A stretch of 64,000 bases of DNA from Hsuehochloa calcarea (GCA_036346395.1 CM070601.1:8119763-8183762); one strand, 5' to 3'; shown: positions 47,001 through 57,830, counted from the stretch's first letter. Translations and numbers: made by a program. Notes: a model not told the origin generated them from the sequence alone.

Positions 47001-50000
47001 TATGATTGATGAGATACGCTGTCGTCATCACTGCTTTGCCCCACAATATCTTTGGCATATTCATCTTAAACATGAGTGAACATGCTACCTCCAACAAATA
47101 TTGATTCTTCCTTTCAGCCACTCCATCCTGAGGTGGGGTTCCTAGACAAGTAGTTTGGTGAAGTATCCCCCTCATCTGAGAGATACACCACAAACTTCTT
47201 GTTAACATACTCAGTTCCATTGTCTGTTCGAAGAATCCGAACCTTTGCATCAAACTGAGTAGCAACCATCCTATAGAAGTCCTGAAAACACCGAAGGGCC
47301 TCGCTCTTGTGCTTCATCATATAAATCCAAGTCATACAAGTATAGCAATTAATAAATGCGACAAACCACTTAAAACCACTCACAGAAGTAAATGAGCACG
47401 GACCATAAACATTAGAATGTATCAATATAAAAGGTTTATAACTCTGAAGACCAATGGTACTATATGTAGACCGTGTATGCTTTTCAAACTCATAAGTATC
47501 ATACATAAGTTTACTCTTGTTTGCTTTATTGAATAAATCAGGGTATAGCTGACTTAAACTATCAAATGACGAATGTCTCAAGCGACGATAATTTAACAAA
47601 CTTCTCCCTCAACTCCTGCAGCCACAGCCAATGCCGCATCAACCTGATTAACGTACCACAACCCATTACGCCTTATTTTAGTCCCAATCCTCTTTCCGGT
47701 TCTCTTCTTCTGGAACAAACACGAATCGTCATCGATCAAATATGACAGTGCATTTGAATTGGTCAAATGATAGAACTAATTGAAAGAAGATTGAATCGAA
47801 AGGAGGGAACATGCAAAACTGAGGATAAAACAATAAATGGTGTGTACTCTACAGTTCCGACACCCTAAATAAGATGGGATGTTTCATCAGCTATTTGGAT
47901 AGTTTAAGAATGAGTATATGTAGTGTAAGATGCAAATGCATTAAGGGAACCCGTGACATGCTTGGATGCTCCTTAATCTATGATTTAATCAATATAAGAG
48001 TGCTTACATGTGGATGCAAGTGCATGTGCCTGAGTACCTTCGCCCACGTGGGCGTAGTTAGCAAAGTTACCAAAGGAGGTGGAATCATGAAAAGTCTCCA
48101 ATTCCTTTCCCTGTTGTCACTTCTCCCACTGCATAGCTTGCTCGTCTGTTAGAGTAATAAACATGCTCTGCTCTATCAGGCCACATTAGCCCTGGGGCCA
48201 TCTCGACCCCTTCCTCAACCTCCATAATCTCCACCTCCTCCTCCACGACCACCACAACCTCCACCTTGGCCTCCATAATCTCCAATTTGGCCTCTACGAC
48301 CACCATGACCTCCACCTCAGCCTCCATACCGTGGAGAAGGACATGCATGGCTTAGATATCATCTCACCCTATAGTTGTAGCACTCCCTATCATTATGCAT
48401 GACATATGTAGACCTAACAGGGTTGTTGTCCCCTATTACTCATAGTCGAATCTCCTCCTTCACCATAGCCGAAATAGCCTCGTTTATAGTAGGCAAGTTT
48501 TTCTAAGTGAAACATGGTAGCCTTCCTGCTCTCAAACTTTGGGTTCAATTCCTTCAAAAAGTGTGTAACCCGTCTGCATTCACTACTACACAAAACTCAT
48601 CACGCATTTGGTTCTACCGTCATCACGCACTTTTGAACCGCTATCATAACAGACGATCATCATGACGGTTTTAAAACCGCATAGTTATTATCACGCGGTT
48701 AACGAAACCGCGCTGCCATGGTAAAACCTAAAATCACGATATTCTAATTGTGAACCGTCAGAGACTATTGGAACCCGCTGCGAATGATGACATAGTGACC
48801 TAAGTATGCCCACAAACCGTCTGCATATCGCGACGCTAACTAAATAAGCATACTTCGGCTATTCGTGTGAGCAGACCCAACACGAGCGGTTCCAAAAGAA
48901 CGATCTTCTTGTCTTGTTGCAGGGCCTCCACCTTGTGTTAGACCTCCACCACCATCACATTTCCTATCTCGGAGTACATGTTGCTTAGCGTCTTCCACAT
49001 TGCCGGTGCACTTTGTATCATCTCCACCATCCGGGCAATGGATGGAGACATTGAAGTTAGCAACTAAGCCACCACCACAGAGTTGGTGGTGTTCCACACC
49101 CTCCAATCCATGGTCGCCTTATCTGCAGGCTCAACACAAGTCTCCCGCAGGTAGTGCTCCACCCCCTTCGTCCTCATAATTACTCTAGCCCTTCTGGACC
49201 AACTCGGGTAATTATTGCTTCCGTCCAACTTTACATCATCTGGCATCAACTCCATCTTTAATTCAGATGACCCTGCACTAACTCTTTGACCTATCATACC
49301 CATCATGAAGATGTCCTGTAACATGCTTCTCATGTCACATTGCATGACTAGCGGGGAAGTAATATTAACAACTGCGCGCCTTCCTCTTATCTTCTACCGC
49401 CCTCATTGCAGCTTCTTCCTCCTCCTTCCTCGCAGCTTCAATATCTTCAGGGGTCATCTTTTCAAGCAACCGAAGCAATGCCAAACACTCCCAAAATATG
49501 CCGCGTGTATCTTCCACGATCATGACAATCCTTTACGTATCAACGTTCTGTAGAACCTCGATGACTGCCTTCACGGTAACCCAAATCACACCTCCTCTTT
49601 TTTTTTTCTCTCACCTCCCCTTTTTTCAATAGAGACCTTTTTCCTTTTCTCTCAATTCCTTTCTTCTTCGGCCAATACTGAGACTCCAAGCGAGACCCCG
49701 AGTGAGATCGGGAGATCCAATCAAGAGCCCTCCTTCGGCCAACTTGAGATCGAGAGCGACCCCGACCCTTCTTCTCCTTCGGCCCGACACTTCTTCTCCT
49801 TCGGCCAACGGTTCTCAAGCATTGAGATCCAAGTGACCCTGACCCGAGGCAATGGCGACCAGCGGCGGTGGTGGCCTGCGCGTCTTGAGGCTGTCACGGC
49901 CCGCCGCGGTAGCGCGCGGTTGTTGGAGATGGCAACGGTGGTGATGGTGGCGGCGCGATTGTTGAAGGCGGCAACGGTGGTGGTGGCGGGTGGTGGTGGC

Positions 50001-51060
50001 GGATGGCGGTGTCGGGTGACTAGGTTTTGGCGACAACGACGGTGGTGGATCGTGTAAGCTTTGATACCATGTAGAATAATTTTGTATTCCCCGTAGGATC
50101 TCCACACCCTTTGTTTATAGTCTAAAAGTTGAATCCGACTCTAATGTAAGATTAGATCCAGTCTTAACATGGCTCGTTATTCAGACCATAATACTAACTT
50201 ACCAACAGACATAAAATTTTCTTACTCCATGTTTCAGAAATTTCTTCCGCACTGTATATATAAAGTAACAGCATTTGGTTGGCAATCCTCCAAAATACAT
50301 TCAATTGGCAGTACATAGTACATAGACGGTTGTTAGATAATTTCAAAATTCCTGATAATACCATAATTCAATATTCTTCTTTAGTCGGTAGAATTTGCTT
50401 TCTAGTCACATCTCGACATCAAGTCCCTTTCTCACACCTGTTGCTGTCCTTGGCTTAGGCGGCTTAGCCTCCTGTACCTGTAATACGTAATTGCTAGTAC
50501 ATGCTGCACCAACGCTTCAATTCAATTCGACCCCGTACCAAATGACAAAATAGAGCTAGATAGCATGTAAAATGCAAACGTACGAGGAAAATAGCCATAG
50601 CCGGTGTATTCAGATAGCAAATTCTTTTCTGACAATAAAATGCTCAGAGCTGGGCAATGGAGGGGCAGAAATCTCACTCACATCTGCCTCTGGTCGCTGT
50701 GGAGGTAGGACTTCTCGCTGTACTCGGAGGCGGAGTAGAGCTGCGGCCGCAGGTTCTTGAGCTCCTGCACGCGTGCACACGCATCACCACCATATATCAA
50801 GAACCGTGGAACAACAGCCCCGGCTCCAAGAACTGGCCGGATCCACGAGCAAAGCAAAGAAACAACTCAAAAGGATATCTTTTTCCCCCGTGTATGTGCG
50901 TATGGGATCTGGGTTGGAATGATCTGGGAATGCAGCGCACCTGCAGGGCCTTGACGAAGCTCTTGCTGCGCTCCATGGAGGCCTCGTCGACGGTGGTGGG
51001 GCCGACTCCGGCGACCCCCGCCCAGCCGCCGGTCACCGGTCTCGGGCGCAATGGCTGCAT
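41015..51060 (-). CDS. ABIL: ABI-like (ABIL) SCAR/WAVE complex subunit, 8 exons, about 282-287 aa
   Basis: Exons in transcript order: 51060-50941, 50764-50682, 42501-42351, 42263-42164, 42069-41986, 41901-41831 (or 41821), 41425 (or 41430)-41342, 41170-41015. Landmarks: EASMERSKSFVKALQ, ELKNLRPQLYSASEYSEKSY, DYAVRAVVNAVDHLGTVAFK, LTDLFEQQASEIS, GLSQQQMMGTN, KTLSWHLASENRTA, and the C-terminal GREIQKAPVGTKSMLAALFI. These match plant ABIL proteins from end to end. ABIL proteins are subunits of the WAVE/SCAR complex that activates ARP2/3 actin nucleation. Phases agree at every junction. The exon 6/7 junction has two in-frame solutions (282 or 287 aa). Start chosen at 51,060 (MQPLRPRPV); the frame stays open upstream to 51,210. 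Intron 2 is 8.2 kb because of element E. No coding damage is visible. Confidence 0.9.
42668..42797 (-). repeat. Element E 3' LTR (130 bp)
   Basis: The repeat starts (minus strand) TGTTGGTGAGTTAGTG and ends AATTATTCTACA. The purine tract AAGGAGGAG is immediately upstream on the minus strand (42,798-42,806). Confidence 0.85.
42986..44817 (-). mobile_element. Element F: 1.83-kb non-autonomous LTR retrotransposon nested in E
   Basis: LTR copies 42,986-43,130 (3', with a 12-bp tandem duplication at its start) and 44,686-44,817 (5') begin TGTTAGAATA and end ATTCATAACA on the minus strand. A canonical primer-binding site, TGGTATCAGAGCCAAGAGG, lies at 44,665-44,684. A purine tract, TGAGGCGGGG, lies at 43,131-43,140. 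Flanks TTTGG (42,981-42,985) and CTTGG (44,818-44,822) are the target duplication with one change. Joining the flanks restores the RNase H reading ...RTK|HIEIDRFFI of E, which shows that F inserted into E. No gag or pol. Confidence 0.9.
44129..44300 (-). pseudogene. Captured ABC-transporter (ABCC-like) transmembrane fragment in element F
   Basis: Minus-strand translation gives FRRLEFSWLTRL (44,300-44,265). After a frame change it gives ISGNIIALWSAPVVVSALVF and then STCFAIGVRLDAGLVFTVTS (to about 44,129). Plant ABCC (MRP-type) transporters have this pattern in the first transmembrane domain: '[LR]R..E..WL......' then a helix with 'FW.[SA]P..VS..TF..C...G.PLDA..VFT..A..R'. The 44,300 to 44,129 segment would be an exon fragment without the nucleotide-binding fold. 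Assignment is from memory of the family pattern. An unrelated hydrophobic peptide is the alternative. Confidence 0.45.
44818..45174 (-). pseudogene. Element E RNase H (interrupted by F)
   Basis: Minus-strand reading GYCDANWASSMDDRGFTSGY, then CIFVGGNFVSYRSKKQEVLA, then ARSIVETEYIAMALSVSEMI, then LYCDNKSAVNIANN: the complete copia RNase H core. The end of the domain continues beyond element F at 42,985-42,800 (IMKLEYIWSGEQLANYFTEG, then PSEGATICNKIDMIDIFG) with one frameshift. Confidence 0.85.
45187..46520 (-). pseudogene. Element E reverse transcriptase
   Basis: 45,671-45,432 encodes HITILAVYVDDIVDYGDDAV, where YVDD is the catalytic reverse transcriptase motif, followed by LGALRYFLGIEIVRSSKGI. 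45,399-45,187 encodes PADKEAYQRLVGRLIYLCHT and RPDISYAVSMFSRYLHDLKT. The N-terminal part lies between 46,200 and 45,700 in broken frames (for example WKDAMKEEI-like, VGCKCVFMIK-like). Frameshifts and stops separate the blocks. Confidence 0.8.
46528..47599 (-). pseudogene. Element E integrase (pre-integrase zinc finger region to C-terminal motif)
   Basis: 47,599-47,114 begins with RRLRHSSFDSLSQLYPDLFN (GAG-pre-integrase), then FKWFVAFINCYTCMTWIYMM and FDAKVRILRTDNGTEYVNKK (integrase core; D and DNGTEY). 47,265-46,861 carries the rest after a frameshift: QDGVAERKNQYLLEVACSLM, YLINHMPSRILEMKSPAELL, FGCMCFVRDHR. 46,857-46,528 has KCIFIGYSSSWKGYRCWNPV. The core is recognisable but broken. Confidence 0.85.
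48150..49345 (-). pseudogene. Element E gag (UBN2-like), split by a CACTA-like insertion
   Basis: 49,345-49,080: KMELMPDDVKLDGSNNYPSW and KGVEHYLRETCVEPADKATM. In a shifted frame to 48,830: MSPSIARMVEMIQ-like and VEALQQDKKIVLLEPLV. After the insertion (48,569 down): RRVTHFLKELNPKFESRKAT and MFHLEKL. Towards 48,380 a zinc knuckle-like ECYNYRVR...CPSPR has lost a Cys. A Gly/Glu-rich low-complexity tail follows to about 48,190. Confidence 0.75.
48570..48826. mobile_element. CACTA-like fragment in gag of element E, flanked by a 10-bp repeat
   Basis: CACTACTACACAAAAC at 48,581 and CATAGTG ending at 48,797 (reverse complement CACTATG) resemble CACTA termini. The interior carries subterminal-type repeats (AACCGC, CGTCATCACG, ACGGTT). 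CCGTCTGCAT occurs at both sides (48,570-48,579 and 48,817-48,826), which is longer than the 3-bp duplication usual for CACTA elements. Confidence 0.5.
49350..50056 (-). other. Element E untranslated leader
   Basis: This lies between the primer-binding site and gag. It is GGCGGC/ACCGCC-rich at 49,850-50,040, and low-complexity frames on both strands there are not genes. Confidence 0.5.
50070..50207 (-). repeat. Element E 5' LTR (138 bp)
   Basis: The repeat starts (minus strand) TGTTGGTAAGTTAGTA and ends ATTCTACA. It is followed by the primer-binding site at 50,057-50,069. It differs from the 3' copy by point changes and a small indel near 50,120, so the insertion is not recent. Confidence 0.85.
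50406..50477 (-). other. Possible extra (alternative terminal) exon in ABIL intron 2
   Basis: On the minus strand, GTATTACAG is followed by a 24-codon frame, VQEAKPPKPRTATGVRKGLD then VEM and a stop. The acceptor is good and the phase matches the end of ABIL exon 1 (phase 0), not exon 2. It could be an alternative last exon, or the end of an unrelated gene fragment. I do not recognise the peptide. Confidence 0.2.
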
Positions 51061-52600
51061 TCTTTCCTGTCGCACGTTCTTGACGCCCCCTTCGCTCCGG
51101 TGGGCGGTGGCGAGGGGAGCGGGGAACGAGCAGAAGCGGGGAGGGGAACCCAAGTCTCCAGCTGAGAGAGACTGGAGTGGAGAGGAAGCGATGCCAACTT
51201 GCCAAGGCACTGTATACTGCTACTCCTAGCTAGTACCTAGTGTGCGTGCGACTTGGTGCGGAGGACGAGTGGAGAGAGCGGTGGTGGGTCGATGGCGACG
51301 GGGAGCGCAGGTTAATCCATCTCGGTTTTGGTTTTAGCCGATGGAGGTAGCAATTATTAGAGGAGCTTTGCTCGCTGGTTTGGTTGGTTCTTTTTGTACC
51401 GATTACCACTGTACGGTGGTGGATCTTCGATGTCCTAAGCGCCTTTTTCTAATTGTCTTCACTAGGACATGCTTTATTCTCATCTGAGTAAAAGATAAGA
51501 AGAAGAAAATGGCTTTGAGGTTGGGATCTGAGTGTCTGACGTGAACTGTAAATGGTACAGGCACTCGTAACTGGGTCATCATGCTGGTATAATTCTGCGG
51601 TTCGTTTTTACTCACTCATGATGAGGGCCTGCATGTACGGCCACCTCTGCCACTGTGTAGTGGTACGTACGCGCGCGCGCTGTGTTTTACACACCACCGA
51701 TCGATCTCCTGACCAAGCGTGGAGGAGTAAAGATATCTTAGCTGCGCAACGGACGAGCGGTAGGTACTCATGAATGCTTGTCGGTTTGATCGGGGTTAGT
51801 AGAGTTTTTTCTTTCTTTCTTTACCTTCTTATGCATCTTTGAAAATCCTCTGTAGATAAAATAAAGATAGAAATAACAATTCTATTATGTGAAAATACCA
51901 TGATAGTATACGTGTCGAGCTCTCAGTCGGTGGCAGACATGCTATATCCGCAACACGTAGTCTGCGCACGTTCTCGCCTACTCGCTTGATACCAAAACTA
52001 GGCCTACCAACCCGTGTGGATTGAGTGCACTACCACGGTTTGGGTGTGCTGTAGTCAGCTTAACCGTTGGGTTGAGAGCTCGATCATGTGTTCTACCACG
52101 ATCTAAGTTAGTGATCTATGGCTTAACGTGGCATTTTTATATGATAAAATATTATTTTTGTTATTTTATTCGCAGAGGACTAATTTTATTAGCTACCATG
52201 TTTCAAAAACACGTCGTTTTAGTGAAAGACTCGCAATAACCAGTGCCCTGGCAGATGATCATTCGATGTACGTGATTTTGATGTGACCGTGAAAGATTGA
52301 AAAATACTTGCTAATGGCGTTCGGTTTAATTATATATGTTTCCTCTCATGATTTACATGGATACAGCACCAAGTTTTATCATCTTGTAAAAGGGAGGGCC
52401 GGGAGAGGAGATTATCATACTGCCAACAGTGATTGGTAGAAGATGAAGGTGCAAACGAAGGTACAATTGCTGGGCTGGCTTACTTTGGGCTGGACCAATA
52501 CTGCGGGAGGAAAGAAATCCCAATTGCGCGCATTGGACTGGCCCCAACCAACGTCGTCCTGCTTTAAACTTGATGCTAATTAAGCTGGTTCAGGCGTGCT
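51061..52600. other. Upstream region of the ABIL gene
   Basis: This should include the promoter and 5' UTR of ABIL (minus strand). There is a GC-rich part to 51,310 and a (CG)n run near 51,671 (ACGCGCGCGCGC). Frames here have no recognisable domain. Confidence 0.4.
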
Positions 52601-52604
52601 AGAT

Positions 52605-52712
52605 CGGGTGGACGTAAAACCTAGAAAAACCTATATATGGCCAGGTAAGAAATCCCAAATTTTTTTTTACATAAAACCTAGAAAAATATATATGGCCAGG
52701 TAGATGCAGCGT
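52605..52712 (+). repeat. Direct repeat, about 60 bp x2
   Basis: AAAACCTAGAAAAAcCTATATATGGCCAGGTA occurs at about 52,617 and, slightly changed (AAAACCTAGAAAAATATATATGGCCAGGTA), at about 52,674, separated by a poly-T stretch. Confidence 0.75.
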
Positions 52713-52964
52713 CCCTTCAGCACAACCATCTTCTCACGAAATTCTCATCTGATGCATGCCTATTGTAGAGACAATCAAGAACCATTGCTTGTGCATTCTC
52801 CTCCCTTCCTGCGTTCCTCCACATTCCACCATCACAGGCAGGTCAGGCTTGCACATTGACACAATCGCACACCTCCAACATCACAGCCAGGCCAGACTTG
52901 CAAGTGCTGTTGTCGCGGGAAATAACAAAACTATCCCTCACTCCTCTCCCGCATCAAAGATAAC

Positions 52965-53160
52965 CCCTTAGGGTGGATTCGCCGTGCGGACAACACATAG
53001 TCTTGTCCTAACTTCTAGGGGCTGGATTCCCCTCGTCCTAACCCCTAAGGGTCATATTTGCCTCGTCCTAACCAATAGGGTGTAGTATTTCCCTTGTCCG
53101 GCCCTCATGGGCGCAGTATTTCCCTTGAACGGATTCTAGGGGTGCGGTAGTCTCCCTTCC
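52965..53160 (+). repeat. Degenerate 35-40 bp tandem array (TCGTCCTAACCCCTAGGGG...)
   Basis: Five or so units share the order 'cttgTCCTAACcccTAGGGg-tg-gatt-cCCt': TTGTCCTAACTTCTAGGGG, TCGTCCTAACCCCTAAGGG, TCGTCCTAACCAATAGGG, TTGTCCGGCCCTCATGGG, TTGAACGGATTCTAGGGG. Each contains a short palindrome-like CCCTAGGG. No coding frame. Confidence 0.65.
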
Positions 53161-54059
53161 TTTGTTTTTTATTATTTTTTAAAAAACTAAAATCTTGCTT
53201 TTGGTGTCCCCGGATTCTCACTGCCCCCGCATGCGTGAAAATAGTATTGGTACCCGAAGTCGATCGGGATGTAGAGGAAATTGTACTCCGACTTCACGGT
53301 AACATTCTGATACAATTTTTTATCTTTTTAACGAAAGTAAAAAAAAAGAAGTAGATATTATCACATGCACCAAGAATTTCATTCCACAAAAAAAAATCGC
53401 GTGATCAATCGCCTGGTCCGCCCCTGCTAATCAGATCAAACTTTCGTTGTCGGTGGAGGGGTATTATCATATGTGATGAAATCATATCAAGCAATATTTT
53501 TTATATGAAATCACCTAATTTCATTCCAAAAATGTATCATCACATATACCAAAAAAAGTTCACAAATTTTTACACATGAAATCACGGCGCAACACAGCCG
53601 GGAGGGGAATATTACCACATGTATCCCGATCAAATAGGACATTCTTGTTAATTTATCGGTTTAATGTGGATGATATTTTTAATGTTATATTGTACCACAA
53701 GCTAGATAAGCTTGTCCATGAATCAACTGAGGGAAATACTTAGTATGCAGATTATATAATATTGTACCATAGCCTTCAACTCGTGTGCGTTTCTCATAGA
53801 ACAAGGGTGGGTCAGTTTGGAACAAATAGAATGACAAAATACATGCCCGTTAAGAAAAAAATAGCGTATACAAAGGCGCAGATATAATAACACTACCCAT
53901 TTACATAAAATGAGAGTCCCCTAACATGCAAACAATATAATTAATTACGACACAGAATGGCACCTAGACGAGCTCAGTCTGTTGGGAGCCCTATGTAGCC
54001 TTCACAGAATCTATTGTACACTTTATAACAAACAGGGAGCCCTATGTAGTCTATATTTC

Positions 54060-54345
54060 GCAACACGGCCTAACCAAAATTAATTAATTATAACTAATTA
54101 ATTGATTAATAGTATTTAATAAATCCTAATTAATTAGGATTATTTCATTACTATAATTTAATTAGGTCTATTTTAATTACGTCTAACTAGCGATGACTAA
54201 TTAATTATGGTTAATTAATCAGGCTAAATAAATTACAAGTAATTAGTAACAACTAATTAATTACCACCACATAATTAGTTGTAGTCACTTAGTAATTAAT
54301 TATGACTAATTAGGTAAGGTTTATTAATTACAAATATTTTAATTA
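54060..54345. repeat. TTAATTA-rich tract
   Basis: Dense, irregular repeats of AATTAATTA / CTAATTAATT over about 285 bp. The tract is low-complexity and has no gene. It lies 400 bp from the L inverted repeat. Confidence 0.75.
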
Positions 54346-54741
54346 AGACAACTATACTACAACTTCTTAATTAAGCCTAGTGTCGATGGTTTAGTATCGA
54401 TCTTACGAATGAATGTTGAGGACTCTCCTAGAATTAAACCATACAAAAAAGACACCGAGATCTTATACAAGGTCGGGTCTTCTCCTGAGAGAATAATAAC
54501 CCTACTCCTGTGTTTTTGTATTGGACTTGCGCTTGTGCTTGACTCCGGCCGACTCTTGCTTGATTTTGGTGTGGAATAAGGGTTCGGTTTTTTGGTGCTT
54601 GGTGCTGTGGGTGCATTCGGCCAATGCATTGTAGTTGGCTCCTGTGCGGTATTTCTCTGTACCTCGACTTTGTAATTTTGGTGTGTCGTGAATTGTGGAT
54701 TGGCATTGTATCTCCAACGACCTCGTCCGTTCAAACGTGGC

Positions 54742-57005
54742 TGTAAGATCGAGGAGGCCGACTAGAGGGGAGTGAATAGGCGATTTTATAATCTTTTGGC
54801 TAAAACCTAGTTTTATGCGTAATTGTAAATCAATTTGATTTTGCATAATTAAAGCCTAAATCAACTAGTCTTTACTAAGTGTACCAACAATATACACTAT
54901 TGATAATGATAGCAATCATTCAAAGACATGAAAGCAATTTAATACAAGGAATGTAAATTGCACAAAGTAAAACACAATAGAATAAACCACAATGACACAA
55001 TGATGTTTTATCGTGGTGTTCGGAGACTTGCTAGTCTCCCCTAATCCACGTTGAGGTAAGCCCAAACTAATTGGACTGGCTCCATGAATTAAGCTAAATA
55101 CCTTCGAGGTAAGTCCAACCACTTGGACCGACTCCAACACATACAAACATCTCGATCCACTCGGGGTTACTCTTCCTCCACTCCGGAGATGGCGAGCACC
55201 AAACCACTCACAACACTCGGATCTTCCACAACCTTCTTTGAGAAGATCACCGATGTAACTTCTCCAAGCCGTCTAGGTGTCGACAAACACCAAAAGTAAC
55301 AAGTCAGAGATGTTCACTTGAACCAATCAAGTTTCTAAGCTCAAGTGGATACACAATCCACTACCTAATGCAACACATGCAATTAGGGTGTGCTCTCTAA
55401 GCTTACTAAGTGCAACACATGCACATAAGAGATGAGTGTGCTTGTTTTTTGCTCAAAAGAATGAATAGCACCAGCAGCCACACATTCACAACCTGCCAAG
55501 TTGGGTATTTATAGCCCACATACAAAAACTAGCCATTGGAGGTAATGTTTCAGAAAACAAGGATAAACCAGTCTGACCGCCAACTAATGGTCGGTCAGAC
55601 CTCTAGAGCTGCAACGGCTATAAAACTAGCTATTGGACTCACTTCCAGTCGGACCGCAAACCAATGGCCGTTCAGACCAGACCACACCGGTCAGACCACT
55701 AGAGGGGTGATCATACCGTTCCACAAAGGAGCAAACTAGATCCAGAGAAAGAACCTTACTGGAAAAGGAATACCGCCAAATAAAGCTCGGAACAACCACA
55801 CTCCGGTGGTACCGCAAGAGAAATGTGGTCATACTGCTAACCAGGGTCTGGTCAGACCGGCCAACACATGGCGGTTAGACCAAACTCTCCATCGGTCAGA
55901 CTGGTCGCTACTGGCAGTCAGATCGCCAGTTCACATAAGGACCAAACGCCTAATCCGAAAGTTCTGTTCAGACCGCCCAATGACATGCGGTCAGGCGCCA
56001 GGGCTGAAAGAGAGTTTTTGCACTTCGCTTCAATTCAATTTGCAAAACACATTTGCCAATTGATGCGCGATGCAAACAAAGGTTAAAGACAAGATTCTCA
56101 ATAAGTAGCAAAACACATTTGTCGACTTTTAGAATCAATGCCACAAAGAATGAGATACATGGACTTAAACCATTTGCAAAACACATTCGTAAACTAAAGT
56201 CACATGCTACAAGGATTATGCACGAGCCTCGACTATTTGCAAAACACATTCGCAAATATTTGCAAGATGCTAATGAGAGCTAGAGCAAACACAATGAGCT
56301 ATCAACACAAGACTAACTCAAGCTACTAATCAAAACTCATCTTAATAGTACGGCAACCTATACTAGCAATCACGTCTTCCATCCAAACACCAAGACCGGT
56401 AAAAGACCAGGAACACATCCTTAGTCCTAGCTAGTCATACCTTTGGCTTAAGCATCTTCTTGAAGCTTGATGACGCACATCTGTACTTCAAGTTCGGGTT
56501 CCTAACTTTGATAATCATCAACACATGATGATCTCCTTTACTTCAAGTTCTTGACTCGATTATGCACCAACCCATGATGCACTCTTCCACTTGGCCTCCA
56601 TCAACACACGATGGGTCTTCTCTGACTTGATGATCAACTAATGATCATCTCTTCTTCAAGATTATGATATGTATTAACACACGATGCATCCTTTACTTGA
56701 ACTTTGACTTAATACCGATTAACTCATGATGTCATCCCAAGTCATCATTATTATGGAATATAATGTATTTATCCAACTCATGAAAATGCTAGTCCCACAA
56801 TATGATTGTCATTAATTACCACAACATATCATTAACTCATAATGGTGGGATAAGATACTTCAATCTTTCCCGCTTTGGTAATTGACGACAACCACTTCAA
56901 TTGCAAATAATTGAATGTAGATAAATATGAGTATATATGAACTACACAAGTTTTATATACTCAATGATATGTTTCAAGGTAGAGATCCTTAGTACATGTG
57001 GAAGT
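54742..57005 (-). mobile_element. Family L LTR, copy L1 (inverted, 3' end of LTR intact, 5' end truncated)
   Basis: Starts (plus strand) TGTAAGATCGAGGAGGCCGA at 54,742, the reverse complement of the L2 end at 59,544. It follows L2 in reverse through the same ordered landmarks: C/G tract and CTCTAGTCG, GGTCAGACC-type motifs (55,560-56,000), TTTGCAAAACACATTTGCC array (56,040-56,260), CATCATGTGTTGATG-like array (56,540-56,740), and AAACTTGTGTAGTTC region (56,935). It lacks the counterpart of the first about 340 bp of L2. No gag or pol. Confidence 0.75.
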
Positions 57006-57689
57006 GGTCCCTTCTTGAAGGATCTAGACCCGCAATTATGAGTTAATGGAGTGTTTTGGTGATTAATGATAAATCTATTTGTGAGACTAATATTTCTATT
57101 GTTATATTAGTGTGTAGTCTCATTTGGATATAAATGTGAAATTCAACAAGGTATGCATTCGATATCATATTTCTTATATATTGTTGCATTCCTCGGATCC
57201 AAAATATAGATTGAACTCAACCATAAGTTTAACTTAAATATGTGCATATGTTCCTATTACATATTTGTATATGCACATATTTAGGGGGAGTTCACTCTAT
57301 GTTTTGTGATTTCATTAGTATTGATCCATATTCCGTTCTCCACATATATTTGGGATCTCTACTTTGAAACATATCCTTTTGAATATATAAAACTTGTGTA
57401 GTTCGTGTATACTCATGTTGTGAGTATATAAAACTTGTGTAGTTCATATATACTCATGTTGTGTTACATTCAATTATCTACATTCAATTTGTTTGCAATT
57501 GAAGTGGTTATCATCAATTACCAAAGAGGGAAAGATTGAAGTATCTTGTTCCACCATTATGAGTTAATGGTATGGTGTGGTAATTAATGATAATCATATT
57601 GTGGAACTAACATTTTCTATGAGTTGGATAAACAGATTATGTTCCAGGGTGATGAAGACATGAGTTAATCATCAAGTCAAGAGAAGACC

Positions 57690-57830
57690 CATCATGTGTT
57701 GATGGAGGTCTAGAGAAGGATGCATCATGTGTTGATGCATATCAAGACTCGGAGTGAAGAAAAACATCATGTGTTGATGATATTCAAGACAAGATACCGA
57801 AGCAAAATAGATCATCATGTGTTGATGATT
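57690..57830 (+). repeat. CATCATGTGTTGATG array in L2 (4 copies)
   Basis: Perfect CATCATGTGTTGATG at about 57,690, 57,723, 57,765 and 57,813, each an imperfect hairpin (CATCA-TGTGT-TGATG) followed by ATCAAG-type spacers. The same array occurs in L3 (63,175-63,440) and in inverted form in L1. Confidence 0.9.

Larger units (their letters stand above)
42668..50207 (-). mobile_element. Element E: short-LTR copia retrotransposon inside ABIL intron 2
   Basis: Direct repeats 42,668-42,797 (130 bp) and 50,070-50,207 (138 bp) begin TGTTGGT and end TTCTACA on the minus strand. Next to the 5' LTR is TGGTATCAAAGCT (50,057-50,069), matching the copia primer-binding site for initiator tRNA-Met. Next to the 3' LTR is the purine tract CCTCAAGGAGGAG. 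Flanking 5-mers AACAT (42,663-42,667) and GACAT (50,208-50,212) agree at four of five bases. Order: gag, integrase, reverse transcriptase, RNase H, all with frameshifts or stops. It lies in the same orientation as the host gene. It holds element F and a CACTA-like fragment. Confidence 0.9.

Noticed and set aside
54434..54846. Overlapping minus-strand frames of 90-125 codons
   Set aside because: They straddle the start of the L1 LTR and AT-rich flanking DNA. The peptides have no family resemblance.
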